From positions 1,237,001 through 1,301,000 of the forward strand of contig NC_051095.1 in NCBI RefSeq assembly GCF_901709675.1: a stretch of 64,000 nucleotides of DNA, written 5' to 3'. Both the position numbers and the translations under genes were made by a program. Position 1 is the stretch's first letter; every line of letters begins with the position of its first letter. Shown piece by piece: positions 1 through 23,190 of this stretch. The notes under the pieces are model-generated. The model was given only the letters and a program-made list of their open reading frames with translations, was not told the origin of the DNA and ran no database searches. Source of the stretch: Syngnathus acus. Its lineage: Eukaryota > Chordata > Actinopteri > Syngnathiformes > Syngnathidae.

Positions 1-285
1 GCCATCTTTTTTCCCCAACGTGTTTTTGTTTTGCTCATCCACGTTGGACTCCAGCAGGTTTTACTTCTCCGCAGCGCGCGCGTGTTTCTTTAAAACTCGT
101 TTGTTTCCGTGTCTTTTTTTTTTTTTTTTTTCTTCTTCATCATCTTTGGAGGGGGGCCTCCAATTGCTGTTCTTTGTCCTCGGCGTTAGGAGCAGCAAAG
201 CGGCATGTGCGCCGCCTAGACACAAAAAGCTCCCGCGCACCCGCAACAGCGGCGGCAACAGCACCACGACAGCCCGCCAGACAAC
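1..285 (+). promoter_or_regulatory. map4k2: map4k2 5' UTR and proximal promoter region
   Basis: This GC-rich stretch leads into the map4k2 start codon and contains a long T-tract near 114-130. No TATA box or start-site element can be fixed by eye, and the upstream end is cut by the window edge. It is assigned to map4k2 only by position. Confidence 0.45.
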
Positions 286-11849
<11,564 letters not shown>

Positions 11850-13199
11850 AATTTTTCTGGAGCAAGTATAAAAAGTATTTTCAGCCATTTGCATTTGTCC
11901 TTGTTGGCAATATGGAATTTAACTTGAATGTACTGCCCGTAAGCATGGTAGCAATACTGGAGTCACATTCTTTTATTTCCAGATCCAGAAAAACAAAAAC
12001 GCAATCACTATCGCACAAGACCGAATCACGCCGAGTACTTCATACGGTGTACGAGCGTGTGGTTTATTTAAATATGAAGAAATTGTTGTCATTTTATTAG
12101 ACGGGGAGCTGAGGCTAATGCTAACTGTAAACGGCGGTAGATATTTATTAGAATTTACTGAACAAAACATGGACAACTTGCGACTGAGAGTTAAGTTGTA
12201 AGGTATGTTCCACTATGCTAAGTCTTTTATTTTTTGTAGAATATAACTATTATTTATGGAACATGCACTGTATAGCTCAACACCTATCCCAGAGATACTT
12301 GAATATTATTTGCATGTAACCATGTTTTGAGGGTAATTGTTGATAAATTTATAACATTTGTACACTATGCTTGTAACATGTATTTTATATGAGAAAATGT
12401 TCTTGTTTTAATGTCACTAGTAACCTCGACAGAGATTGTGTCACAACGATGGTTGATATTGGACCTAGAACGGAATATTGTACGTTGCATCACACAGGAA
12501 ATAAACCTGTTTTTATTTCTACATAAGTACAAAAATGTTTTGACTTGCACGTTTGACATCATTTTAACCCTTAAGTTGGTCAAAAATGTAATAAAAAGTT
12601 ATCTTTTCATATTCCAGGTATTCCTTAAAAAAATGTTTTTGACATAATGGCATTTAAATATTTAACTTACCTTTTATACATTTTAAAATCCAATGGATGA
12701 TTCTTATCAACTGTAGCTGTCAGGAATATTATATAATTTAATATATTATTTTCATATTTCTCAAAAAAAAAATTCACATGCATACAATGGATATTCACAA
12801 TGTCAACATTTTTCTATGACTGTTTTAGGTCATTGTTTTTTTCAAAGAAGTTAAAAAGTTCCAAATATATATAAGATATTTCAAACATTAAATCATTGTT
12901 GTACGGTCCTAAATCTAATACCTAATATCATAGAATATTGATCATATTTTGAAAGTGCTCTATACTGAAGAGTTAAAGGATCTTTTTTCCCTCAAGCGCA
13001 ATTAATTAAAGTCGTATTAACTAGCACCGTATGAGGCGAAATGGAATTAGTACATACATATCGACTGTGAGTCTGTGATTAAAACAAACGTCATCAAGGC
13101 CGTCGCTTTCGATGCGAGAATAGTCCCTTTTGTGACCAATAGGGGGCAGCAACGTTCCTTTGTGGCGTTGAGTCACAAACAGGGAAAGAGTAAGTCGCA
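11850..13199 (+). other. map4k2: map4k2 3' UTR and downstream AT-rich spacer
   Basis: Follows the map4k2 stop codon. Candidate AATAAA polyadenylation signals lie at 12500-12505 and 12590-12595, so the 3' UTR is probably about 0.7 kb. The remainder to about 13.2 kb is AT-rich and holds no recognisable gene. Confidence 0.55.
12500..12595 (+). terminator. map4k2: Candidate map4k2 polyadenylation signals
   Basis: Two AATAAA hexamers, at 12500-12505 and 12590-12595, lie 650-740 bp after the stop codon. Which one is used cannot be told from sequence alone. Confidence 0.45.
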
Positions 13200-13272
13200 G
13201 CATTGGTGCTTCATTTGAGGCGCCATTTCACTCCTTATTCATTGGCGCCGCGGCCTATATTCTTTGACATCG
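13200..13272 (+). promoter_or_regulatory. Putative promoter and non-coding first exon of first rbm4 gene
   Basis: Contains the CGCCATTT-type motif common near vertebrate housekeeping start sites and ends in a good donor, ATCG/gtaagt, after 13272. A matching acceptor (cttccag) before 14998 would join it to the coding exon 12 bases upstream of the ATG at 15010. This is inferred from splice signals only. Confidence 0.45.
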
Positions 13273-14997
13273 GTAAGTTTGGCGTTTTACATTAAACATG
13301 CGATGTCTAACTCACCCTTGGTTGATATTTAATAGTCTCCCGCTCTGACCAACCCACACAGACCTTGACTGGCTCTGTAAAACGTTGCATCGCTCACGTA
13401 TTGTGCCCCTTGACGGCAAGCTTGCGGACCCAAATTCTTCCAGAGGCGGGATTGGTTTCGTTTTAAGAGGCTCGGCAGACGCCCAAATTACGTCCATAAG
13501 CAGAATGCCATATTGGACGAGATATGTTTGAGTCGAATAGGTTGGATTTAATGTAACTTTCAAACAAGCGACCCTCGTGTTTGTTAGCTTAGCATTGCGT
13601 AGCGCTCCTTGTTCGCTAGCCACTGCGCCATAGCTTCAAAAGCCACTCGGCGTAGTTTGTCTTTATAGATTTGATCAACACTAAGTACGCGTTTATTTTA
13701 CACGTTTGATTTGAAGAGCGGGGCAGCATTATTTATGAGCGGTTTGCAAGTTTGCCTCCTAGCAATATGGGCTGCGGCCTCCCTGTGTGGCGGTCTCCCC
13801 GTGCGTGTTTTTGACAAGCCGCGCCCGGCTTACTGCACACTCTTAAACATGAGGTAATAATATTTAAGCATCTGATTTATAAGTTTATGAGTTGCCCATT
13901 AGCATGAATTTGAACGAATGAATGTTAAAATATGCCCTGTGTCAACTGCTGACTAGCATCACAAAGTACAGTGTGCCGAGCCAAAAAGCCAAAGTCCGCA
14001 TATAATTAACATAATTGATAGAATTGACTTTGTAAGAAAGGTTCGGGAACTTCAAAGAACGCTGATAAACCAATAAATAGGGGCTTTCACACTGCAGGTA
14101 TCAATCCAACAACTTCCCCATCTACCCTGCTAGTTTGTTCACATACCAGAAAGGTTCTGGGTCTTGAAGGTTCCATTGGGGTCTTCCTAAGTACCTACGA
14201 GCCTCCATGGTCTTTGTTTACCTACCTGGAACGTTTGAGGGGGGCGTGCTGTGCTGACAAACTTCTGACCGGTTGGTTGAACTTGGGGGGGTGTTTTGCA
14301 GTTCATGGTTTTGTCAGCGCACACGCCATTATATGACCCACTATTTGTGCCAGGCATCAAGAACCAGGAACCGACCCCTGTGCTTGTTTACTGCGAACAT
14401 GTAGGTCTCGTCCTCTTATGTCGAGTTGTACAGGTAAGGAAATGCGGCCAGAGCAAATATTTTGAGGGTTGGAAGCGTCTACAAATTGCCAAAAGTGGAG
14501 TGAGAATTTCTCTCTGTCAATGGAAGATGGCAGATTCGGATTAAGAAGTGGCTTTATTCCTATTATTTGTCCACAAAGCAGAAACATATTTTGAAGTTGG
14601 AATAAATGCTTGAAAGTCTGCAAGTCAAAGGTCTTGATCAACTCTTAATTGAAGTTTGTTAACGAGGCCTTGTTTTGTCTGCGTGTTCTATAGCTGTGAC
14701 TTTTCCGAAAAATGATCCGTCGTTCATAAATATTGCTTGTTACTGTGTTACGTCAACGTGAATTTCGGAAAAGCTGATGTGCTCGAGAGAAAACAAGTGC
14801 AGACGCAAAAATGTAGTTTGAAAAGTTAACTTGCATCTCAGATCACTTGTCAAAAATGGTTGCCCGGTTTAATTTTTTAAAAATGGTTTATTTCGACGAT
14901 GAACGACAGAAGCCTTTAAAATTGTTTGAAAAAAGCTATTGATATTTTTACACTGACAAATGGGAATGACATGTCGGACTCTTCCAGGATCCAGCGA
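13273..14997 (+). other. Putative 5' UTR intron of first rbm4 gene
   Basis: A 1.7-kb stretch between the inferred non-coding exon and the coding exon. No other gene or bounded mobile element was recognised. Confidence 0.4.
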
Positions 14998-15009
14998 GCA
15001 GCCGCAGTC

Positions 15010-16655
15010 ATGGTGAAAATCTTTATCGGCAACCTGGCCTGCAACACCAGCGTGGAGGAGCTGCGGGCCCTCTTCGAGAAGTACGGCAAAGTCACCGAGT
15101 GCGACATAGTCAAGAACTTTGGCTTCGTGCACATGAGCGTCCTGTCGGAGGCCGAGGAGGCCATTCGAAACCTCAACCAGCACCAGCTGAACGGCTGGCG
15201 CATGAACGTGGAGCTGAGCAAAGGCAGACCCAAGTCCAGCACCAAGCTGCACGTGGGCAACCTCGGCGACGGGGTCACGGCGGACATTTTGCAGGCCAAG
15301 TTTGAAGAGTTTGGCTCGGTAGTGGAATGTGACGTAGTCAAGGACTATGCCTTTGTTCACATGGAGCGAATGGAGGATGCCCTGGAAGCCATTAATAAGA
15401 TGGACAACACTGCCTTCAAAGGTGACCTCTCGGTTTGGTGCTCCGTGCCGTCCGTAAACTTGGATTGTGCTCTCGTGACCCCCAAAATCCCCCAGCTGCT
15501 CTTTTCCCCAGCCAGCCAGCGAGCGTGACTAACCCGGGCTCTGAAAAGACATTTTTACCGCCGCTAAAAAGCGCTAAATAGTGACCGAAAACAGTAGTAG
15601 CGAAACTGAAACAGCGCCACCGTGACACAACATGAAACTCCAAATGCGTCGTATTTTTCTCACCGCAATATTTAGCAGGAATGAATCCGATCGATCCCTA
15701 AAATTATCTTTAAACGACGCCACAAGCTTTGGGAGCAGATTGAGCGAAGCCGTTAATGATATTGTCGAAATCGAGTCATCGGATCAAAAAAAGAAAATAC
15801 AGACAGACTTCCCGAAGGCTAAAAAGTTCCGAAAGGCCAGCGGACGGTATCGAGTGCAACCCGGCCGCGCAACGGCAATTTTGACCGCTCTTGCTCGGTG
15901 TTGCTTGTTTTTCGGTTCCGGTCTCATGCGTCTCTTCTCTCTCCTTACAAGGCAAACTGATGAGCGTACAACTGTCCACCAGTCGGCTGCGCACGGCCCC
16001 GGGAATGGGAGATCATACCGGCTGCTTTGTCTGCGGAAAACATGGTCACTGGTCAAAAGACTGTCCAGTCGATCGCAACAATAGCTACGGTGACGACATG
16101 AGAGGTTTCGGCGGACGGGGCCCCCCCCCACGCGGTCCCCAAGGTTTTGGCCGAGGCGGCTACGGAATGGTCGGCGCGCCCCCTAATTACATGCCTGGCG
16201 CTGCGTTTAATCGGGCTAGTTATGGCAGGGGCATGGCGCCGCCGCCGCCGCCCCCTCCTCGGAGGCCCGGCCCCGAGGTGGGCGATCGGTACGGTGAGAG
16301 GTCTTCAGGTTTTGACCAAGACTCTAGTGTCGACTTCTACGAGAAGTACCGAGCTCGCCCTTACGGCTCCAGTTATTTCGAGGAGCGCCGCATGTCCTAT
16401 GTCCCCCCTCCCCCTCCTCCCCCACCCCCTTCTGCCCTCTCAAAGTTCTCGGGCGTGGACCCGTTTGACCGGCGTCCGCCGCCCGCGCCGGCACCCCCCT
16501 CCGCCGCTTACTACGCGAGAGAGCACAACCCAATCGGCCGGTTACCCGGCGCCCCGGCGGGCTACGGTTATGAGCGCAAGCGGCTGTCGCCCGGCACCAC
16601 CTACATGCCGCCGCGGCCCAAGGAGCAATTCGCACAGCGCTACGCGCCGTACTGA
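15010..16655 (+). CDS. RNA-binding protein 4 (RBM4/lark) paralogue A
   Basis: Exons 15010-15421 and 15952-16655 give 371 residues. RBM4 proteins bind pre-mRNA and mRNA through two RRMs and one CCHC zinc knuckle, and act in alternative splicing and translation control in nucleus and cytoplasm. RRM1 (about 2-72) opens with KIFIGNL and has the RNP1-like FGFVHM. RRM2 (about 78-148) has KLHVGNL and YAFVHME. The intron falls exactly inside the second RRM, after DNTAFK, as in other RBM4 genes. Exon 2 continues with [14 protein letters not shown] and the knuckle C162-x2-C165-x4-H170-x4-C175. The C-terminus is Gly/Pro/Tyr-rich with runs of 6-9 prolines and lacks the alanine tracts of mammalian RBM4. 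A second copy lies about 2.4 kb downstream. Which zebrafish-style rbm4 number it corresponds to is not decidable here. Confidence 0.92.
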
Positions 16656-18226
16656 AGTCCACGGTAAGGCTCGGACGTTCTTCGTGGGAATTGGCAGCAA
16701 AAGCAACAACAAAAGGATGTTATTTTTCATTTTTAGGTCTTGGACTTTTTCTGCGAGCGTCGTTTTGTCAAGCTTCCAGACTCTCATCAAACGGCGTGGT
16801 TTGTCCGCCCCCTCAACCTTTTTTCTCTTGTCACATTTATGTCCTGTGTTTTTTTTTTTTTTTTCACAATATGTACATTGCTCGTTTTGCAATATTTTCA
16901 ATTTACATTTAGATTTTAAAAATATATTTTTTTTTCATAACTGATTTTTTTCCCAAGCATCACATGTTTAAAAAGTGTCTGGGCTTATGTCTGAGACGTT
17001 TGTGGATGCGCGGGAGGATACAAAAACGTAGTGTACCGGTAGTCATTAATTTCCTCCGTTTGTCTGCTGGCTAAAAGTGATTACTGATGTTCTCATTGGC
17101 TCTATTTCATGTTTATCTGAGATGTGTTTCAGTCATCTGTTGCGTCACAAAGTTTCTCTTTTTGTTTAAATTTCCGTTCATGCAATTTCATGAGCATTAA
17201 TAATGGATCTAAATGCCACGTTACAATTATCGCAAAATTAAAGTTTGAGTAGAAGCTGAAAATAAGTAATACCTAAAAAAAACAAAAAACAAAAACATTC
17301 CAACCACACGTTTGACTCATTGTGTGTCCAAAATTAAAATTTTATATCCCTTTTTGCCTTTCCGAAGTGACAGTTCTTTGAAATAGTGTCATTGAGTGAC
17401 AGCAAGGCATTTAACGTGTCATTCACCTGAATATTTCTGATTTGGTACACGTTTTTTTTTTCTGTTGCAAGAACTCTTAAGGGTGAATGACTCAGGGAAA
17501 AGATGATGTGAAGAGGCACCATTTGTTTTTTTCTGCCTTTTTTGCATATAGGTGAAGTTGAATATTGTATTTTTCTTACTTGCTGTGGTAGTACCAACAT
17601 ACATACAAAACAATTGTTTTTTAATAAAAAAAACCAAACCAAATTGGGTGACAATTTTGCTTTTTTTTTTAAAGCCCCAGGAAAATTACGCCCATTTCTA
17701 TCTAGAGGATTTTAGTGTGTAGTAGTGAAATACGATTTGTATTTCTGTATCATGCGGTGAGAGGCGTTGTGCACTTTATAGAACTACGCGTTATAACGCT
17801 CATTCCATTTACTCGGCAAAGCTGCCCCATCCAACATGGCGGACGTACTGATACAAGCATCCGCCATTTTAATTACATAACTACAAGGCGTTAACAAGAC
17901 GTTAGTGCCGAAACGTACGCGGAGGGTTACCGATTCACGAAGCCGGAAGTTATAACCAAACAGCCGAATCCAGAAAATACGCGGAGGGTTACACTTGGTC
18001 ACTAGGCCGGAAGTAGCGTTAGCAGACTTTATTACAGTTGATAATTTGCATAGGAAAACCGTTTAAATTGATAGTGTGATGAATGTAGTGGTGCATTTTT
18101 GCACATAAGCTGTTGATGGCGCTAATGCTACATTAAATTGATTTTCTATCCGGCCGATGAAAACCACGGGAGGAGAGCGGTCACGAGCCGAAAGTAGTCC
18201 CAGCCCAACCCCCAGCGTTAGCATTA
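16656..18226 (+). other. rbm4-A 3' UTR and inter-rbm4 spacer
   Basis: Holds the 3' UTR of the first rbm4 gene, with candidate polyadenylation signal AATAAA at 17623-17628. The promoter-like sequence of the second copy begins near 17.8 kb. No further gene was seen. Confidence 0.5.
17917..18014. repeat. Paired promoter-proximal direct repeat with ETS-type cores
   Basis: ACGCGGAGGGTTAC occurs at 17917-17930 and again at 17979-17992. In each case a CCGGAAGT ETS-type core follows within about 20 bp (ending 17950 and 18014). The pair lies roughly 250 bp upstream of the inferred first exon of rbm4-B. Confidence 0.6.
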
Positions 18227-18280
18227 GCGTCCGTCGCCATTTTCTAGTCTCACGATCGTGAAAGCTGAAAGAATCCCCAG
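18227..18280 (+). promoter_or_regulatory. Putative non-coding first exon and promoter of second rbm4 gene
   Basis: Carries CGCCATTTT and ends with the donor CCCCAG/gtaggc after 18280. A matching acceptor (ccctgcag) before 19057 places the spliced UTR 23 bases upstream of the ATG at 19080. The arrangement mirrors that of the first copy. Inferred from splice signals. Confidence 0.45.
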
Positions 18281-19056
18281 GTAGGCCGTCGAAGCGCATT
18301 CGAAAAAATAATCAACTCTAACGGGCTAGTTAAATAACAGAAAGTAAAAAAACATTTTCTCCGTTTCCTAGTCCACCGTTTAACCGTCTGAGTGATGTCA
18401 AAGTGTAGCTAAATCGATAGCTCTCGCTTTCATTTACACGTGCGTTACGTTCAAAAGTATTGCACTGCTTTTGAAACGCTCATTTATATAGTTCCATTTT
18501 TTAATATAAATTCGATATGGTTCCATCGATCCAATCTTAAAGTGTGATTCAATCGTTTTTTCTGTTTGAAATTAAGAAACGGGTGGGCCGCGACTCACTA
18601 CTACCGCTGCTAAGGCGTGAAAGCTAAAGCTACTTTAGTGTCTCCAAAGCTAATGTTTAAGTCAAGACCGGCTATGATAGCGTTTCTATTGTTTAACGTC
18701 ATTAATGCTCGCAATTGGACGATGAGGATATAACTGATTTAAGTCCAGATTGGACATCAGCGTCATTTCGCTAAGCTATTGTATTGTGCGCATGAGGTTC
18801 GACAATATGGCGCGAGGCTTAACACAAAAGAATTACTACTCATGCCTAGACGCTCGCTTACAGCTTTGCAGATGTGTTTTAAGTATTCGAAAAGAGAGAA
18901 AGTATTACTATTAACTATTTTAAGTTGACAAATTACACTGTATGGGTGGATTAGTAACGTGCTCTCCCCGATAAACATGGTTCATTATACTGTAATTCTC
19001 AGCACAGTTTATCCATCCATTATCCTCACAGCATTTTTTTCTTCCCTCTCCCTGCA
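18281..19056 (+). other. Putative 5' UTR intron of second rbm4 gene
   Basis: A 776-bp stretch with no recognisable gene or bounded mobile element. Confidence 0.4.
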
Positions 19057-19079
19057 GGAGTCAAGTGTAAAAAGCCACA

Positions 19080-21918
19080 ATGGTAAAAATATTCGTGGGG
19101 AACCTGTCGCCCGAGACCACATCGGACGAACTGCGAGCACTCTTCTCGCAGTACGGAAAGATAGCAGAATGCTCCATTCTGAAGAGTTTTGGCTTTGTGC
19201 ACATGGACAGCAAGGCAGAGGCAGAGGAAGCCATCCGCAACCTCCACCAGTACCAGCTGAATGGCCAGGCCATGAACGTGGAGCTTAGCCGCGGCAAGAC
19301 GCGTGGCTCCACCAAGCTCCACGTGGGCAACATCGCCTGCACCAACCAGGAGCTTCGGGCCAAGTTTGAAGAGTACGGCGTGGTGGTGGAGTGTGACATA
19401 GTGAAAAACTATGCCTTTGTTCACATGGAACGCATGGAGGATGCCATGGAGGCCATTAATCAATTAGACAACACAGCTTTCAAAGGTGACCACTTGGGCT
19501 GGGCTTGTTGGGGGAGTGTCTTGTGTGATTTAAGTGTTTTGTGGTTTAAGAATCAACAGGTAAGTCTCGAGTATGCAACAGGTGAGTGAAACGTCATAGG
19601 CCAACAGCAACAAAGTAGGGCTGGGCGATTTATTATTGATTCATTTGAGTTTATTATGAGATAATTGTAGTTCTGGGCATGTCCTTGCTCATGTGCACTG
19701 CTTGCGCCAATGAGTCTGCAAACAGACAGGCGCTAGTTTAGTAAACAGCCCAGCTAGTAACTTTTCTGACCCCTCTGAAGACCCTGTGGAAGGCAATTAC
19801 TTTTTGTTAAACATTTTAAATCAGTGTTGAAGGCCATGTTTACGTTCACTTAATGGCAGCGATGAAAACACATCAAGTTGATGCTAATAATAATAATAAA
19901 TTATATTTATAACGCACTTTACATTCGGAGGAATCTCAAAGTGCTACATGGCAAGTAAAAACAAGAAAGCAAAGACAAGTATAAAACAACAATGCTAGTT
20001 CATTTCAAAGCTTGTTTGGCAACACAAAAAGTCGAGCAAATCCCAGAATGGGGGAAAATGCCCCCTTTTTAACATAAAAGCAGAGAGGGGAAAAAAGGAT
20101 TCAAATTGGATTATTTTGAGGATGGGACATTGCCCCTTTTATTTTGAGGTCATATCGCCCAGCCGTACTAAAAAGCTATTGTTCTAAAGCTGCGATCCGT
20201 AATATTGCATCTTCTGTAAAGTTTGTTCGGTCCTACCTATTCTGGCCAGCAGAGGTGTTGATACTGAATAGAAATATTTATTTGGACTATTTAGCACCTC
20301 ATACTGGAATGTGCATGATGATCCGTGTTGCTTTTTGCATTGGTACGCGATCTGCGCGCCCCCCTTCCCCCAAGCAAATTTGATAGAGCTTTTGCTTACT
20401 TTGACCACATCTTACTTGCATGGTGGAACAACGGAACCGAGACCGAACACGGGGTTGTTTGGCTAATTTTCATGAGCGGTCAACAGTCCCCGACTAGTTT
20501 TTGCTTCCTTTTGTAATATGAAGTGCAGTTGAACAGCATTGCAATGTTGTTGATGTAATGGCCAAAACTGACATGAGACGACAAACTACACTCACAGGTA
20601 AAAACAAGACCTGGCAAGTCACCGCCGAACCGTTCTGATAAGAGTACAATAATGCTTATCTATAGCCACCGTTTCACATTTACCAAAAGGCAAAGCGTGG
20701 AGTCTTTTGCCAAACTGCAAGCATGCAGAAATGTCTCAAATATCCACACGCCCCTTTTCTCTTATGATTGTAATATAGCAACAGTGGCCAGGGCAATCAA
20801 CTTTTTCCTTGACAGTCGCACCGTGTTTGTGGTCCAGTGACAATTTACGCACACAGCGAGCGTCGGCATTTTTTGCGTAGCCGCGAGTCGGTAGGCGTGC
20901 GGCGGCGGACGGTCAGTCGCCGGGTGTTTGACGGCGCGCCGGCAGCTAATTAGCTCACAGTTGTAACACAATCGCGGCGTGCTGCGGGCCCGACTTTGGA
21001 AAGTTACGGATTTCAGCTTTAATGTGTTGATGTGTTGTGATGATTAAATCTCGTGTTTGCATAATTTGGGAGTAGCCAAGCTGGATGTACAGACTTTGAT
21101 TTTTTTTCCCATAATGATTGCAAACAAGTCCTTATTGAGTGTTTCTTTTCCAAGGCAAACTGATGAGCGTGAAGCTTTCGACTAGCCGCCTCCGTACTGC
21201 GCCGGGAATGGGAGACCGCTCGGGTTGTTATCGTTGCGGGCAGGAAGGCCACTGGTCCAAAGAATGCCCGCTAGATCAAAACGGCTTCCACAGAGACGGC
21301 TCAGAGCCAAACTCTGAAGCATTCGATCCCTCGAGATTTGACGGGCGTGCTCAGAACCGGGCTTATCAAGCGGGCTTCAGCGGCGCGGGAGCGGAATATG
21401 GTGCCGGCTACGTTCCTCTGCCCGGCGTTTCCCGTGGTGCCGGTCACAGCGGCAGCGCGGCGGCGTTCAGACCGGGTCCGGGCTACGACAACGCAGCGAG
21501 ATTCGGGCCGCATCCAGCTTACGGCGTGCCCGCCGCCGGGGCCTACCAGACCGACGGCTCGTACTATGGCGCGGTGCCAGGCTACCCGGTGCGGCGGTCG
21601 CCTTACGAGGAGCGAGATCCGTACGGAGTTGTGGACTACTACGGGAAGTACAGGGCCAATATGTACGGCGCCGGTTATTTCGAGGACCAACGCGCCGCCG
21701 TGCCCACACCTGCTGCGACGGCCGCGCCCTCCACCACGGCTGTCCGTCCTCCGTCGTCTAGCGCCGACGCATATCAGGCCCCTCCTGCACCGGTCCCCCC
21801 ATTCGTCACACGGGACCGGAGCCCGATTCGGAGGGCCGGCACCGAGGGCGAAGGATACACGTATCCGGGCTCGCAGATCCCCACCGTTGCTACGACTGCC
21901 AATAAGTACTACCTCTAA
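19080..21918 (+). CDS. RNA-binding protein 4 (RBM4/lark) paralogue B
   Basis: Exons 19080-19485 and 21155-21918 give 389 residues. RRM1 starts [20 protein letters not shown], and RRM2 has [20 protein letters not shown], which is closer to mammalian RBM4 than paralogue A is. The intron sits at the identical point inside the codon after DNTAFK. The zinc knuckle is C160-x2-C163-x4-H168-x4-C173 ([14 protein letters not shown]). The C-terminal half has Tyr/Gly/Ala repeats and the segment RDRSPIRRA, which matches the RDRSPLRRA block of mammalian RBM4. It therefore looks like the copy that kept the ancestral tail. Expected role: regulation of alternative splicing and translation. The intron (1669 bp) is three times longer than in A and carries a hAT-like insertion. 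Confidence 0.93.
19616..20167. mobile_element. hAT-like element in rbm4-B intron
   Basis: The ends are TAGGGCTGGGCGAT (19616) and the inverse ATCGCCCAGCCGTA (to 20167), which match except for one base. The flanking octamers caacaaag and ctaaaaag agree at 6 of 8 positions, as expected for an aged 8-bp target duplication. Inside, 19888-19950 resembles the common fish repeat with the phrase cactttacattcggaggaatc. No transposase is encoded. Confidence 0.65.
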
Positions 21919-23019
21919 TTAGACGCGGGGATCCCGGCGACGTTTGTCTCAGGCAGACAACGTGACAACTGGTAGTTGGTTAGCAAACGGCCACTAGTAT
22001 GACCAAATTAGAAATCCAGTTGGTCATGTCAAGACCAAAAAAAAAAAAAAAATCCTATTCAAGTGTCCACCCTTTAATAGGTAGAAAATCAGTGTGAATA
22101 CGTTACGTTCCACTCCATTTGAAAGTAGCAGCATTCTTTCCCTTTTTAGTGGTTCAGTCAGTGGAAGATTAATGCATGGTGCATGTATCTTGAGTTATTT
22201 CTTTTCCCCATAGGCGAAGTATTGAAATGTTTTTGCTTTTTATTGCAGTTCTGAAACTAACAGTAGCTTCGCATTTGAGGCATTTGTGTAACGTGTAAAT
22301 ACTATGCTTAAAATGCCTACGATTTAGTTTAGACTTGGATTGCGCAGCTTAATAGGCCTACCCATCTGTTTGAGTGGGAATGCCTCATTTTTTTCTTTCC
22401 CCTGCAGTATAATAGAAATGTTTCTGGGTTATAGTAAAATAAAACGTGGTATTGCATTGCTGTAAACACCCACTATTTTTTCCCCAATCAAATATTGATT
22501 CATTATATGGACAGTTTCTTTGTTGTCGCCTCATAAATAAAACAGAAATAAGTCAACTTTTGGGTGTGTTTTTTGGAGTAGACTAATGCTACCCGTAGCC
22601 AACATATCACTCCAACAATCAAAGCTTGACTAACAATTGGACTTTTTTTTTATTTTTTTGTTTCATTCAATTCGCGAGCAGACAATATTTATTATGTGCT
22701 GAATTTTTACACGTCAGGATTAATTTAACAGTACTGTCATTGTAAATATTGTGAGATCAGAGTTGGCTCGACAAGCATTCACTCGTTTAAAATTGACAAG
22801 CTCGCACGAGATTTGAACCCTGGACCCTAAAACTTTGCGGCTGCCACTGTCATGGAAAAAAAAGTTTTAGTATTCCAAAAGTTAAAATCATGAAAGCTTT
22901 CAAAACATTGTGCTGCTAAAGCAGAGCAAGCAAACGCTTCAGAACGTCATTATGACGTCATGTAGTAGGCGCTGCTCATGTCGACCAATAGGAGAGCGTC
23001 ACACTGCTGCGTTCACTCC
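21919..23019 (+). other. rbm4-B 3' UTR and spacer before sf1
   Basis: Candidate polyadenylation signals are AATAAA at 22438-22443 and 22536-22541. From about 22.9 kb the composition becomes GC-rich as the sf1 promoter starts. No gene seen. Confidence 0.5.
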
Positions 23020-23190
23020 CTCCCGTGGGCGACAGTCTTTTGTGGTGTTTGAGCGCGGCGCCATTTTGATTTCTCGAAAAGAGGGTCGCGAAACGAACAG
23101 CGTGGGGCGTTCATCTCGTTATCAACACATTCAGGTCCACCCCATTAACCAAGTGTTTTTTCGACAGCCGGTGGACGGGACCAGCCCAAA
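23020..23190 (+). promoter_or_regulatory. sf1: sf1 promoter and 5' UTR
   Basis: GC-rich sequence with GCGGCGCCATTTTG at about 23054, the YY1-like motif typical of housekeeping promoters, about 130 bp upstream of the sf1 ATG. No TATA box was seen. The exact start site is unknown. Confidence 0.5.

Noticed and set aside
14869-15360. Antisense 163-codon frame across rbm4-A RRM exon
   Set aside because: Mirror of a conserved coding exon. A similar antisense frame covers rbm4-B, as expected when both share sense codons.
16147-16944. 265-codon open frame overlapping rbm4-A exon 2
   Set aside because: It is an alternate frame of GC-rich coding sequence; the frame in phase with exon 1 carries the zinc knuckle and RBM4 tail.
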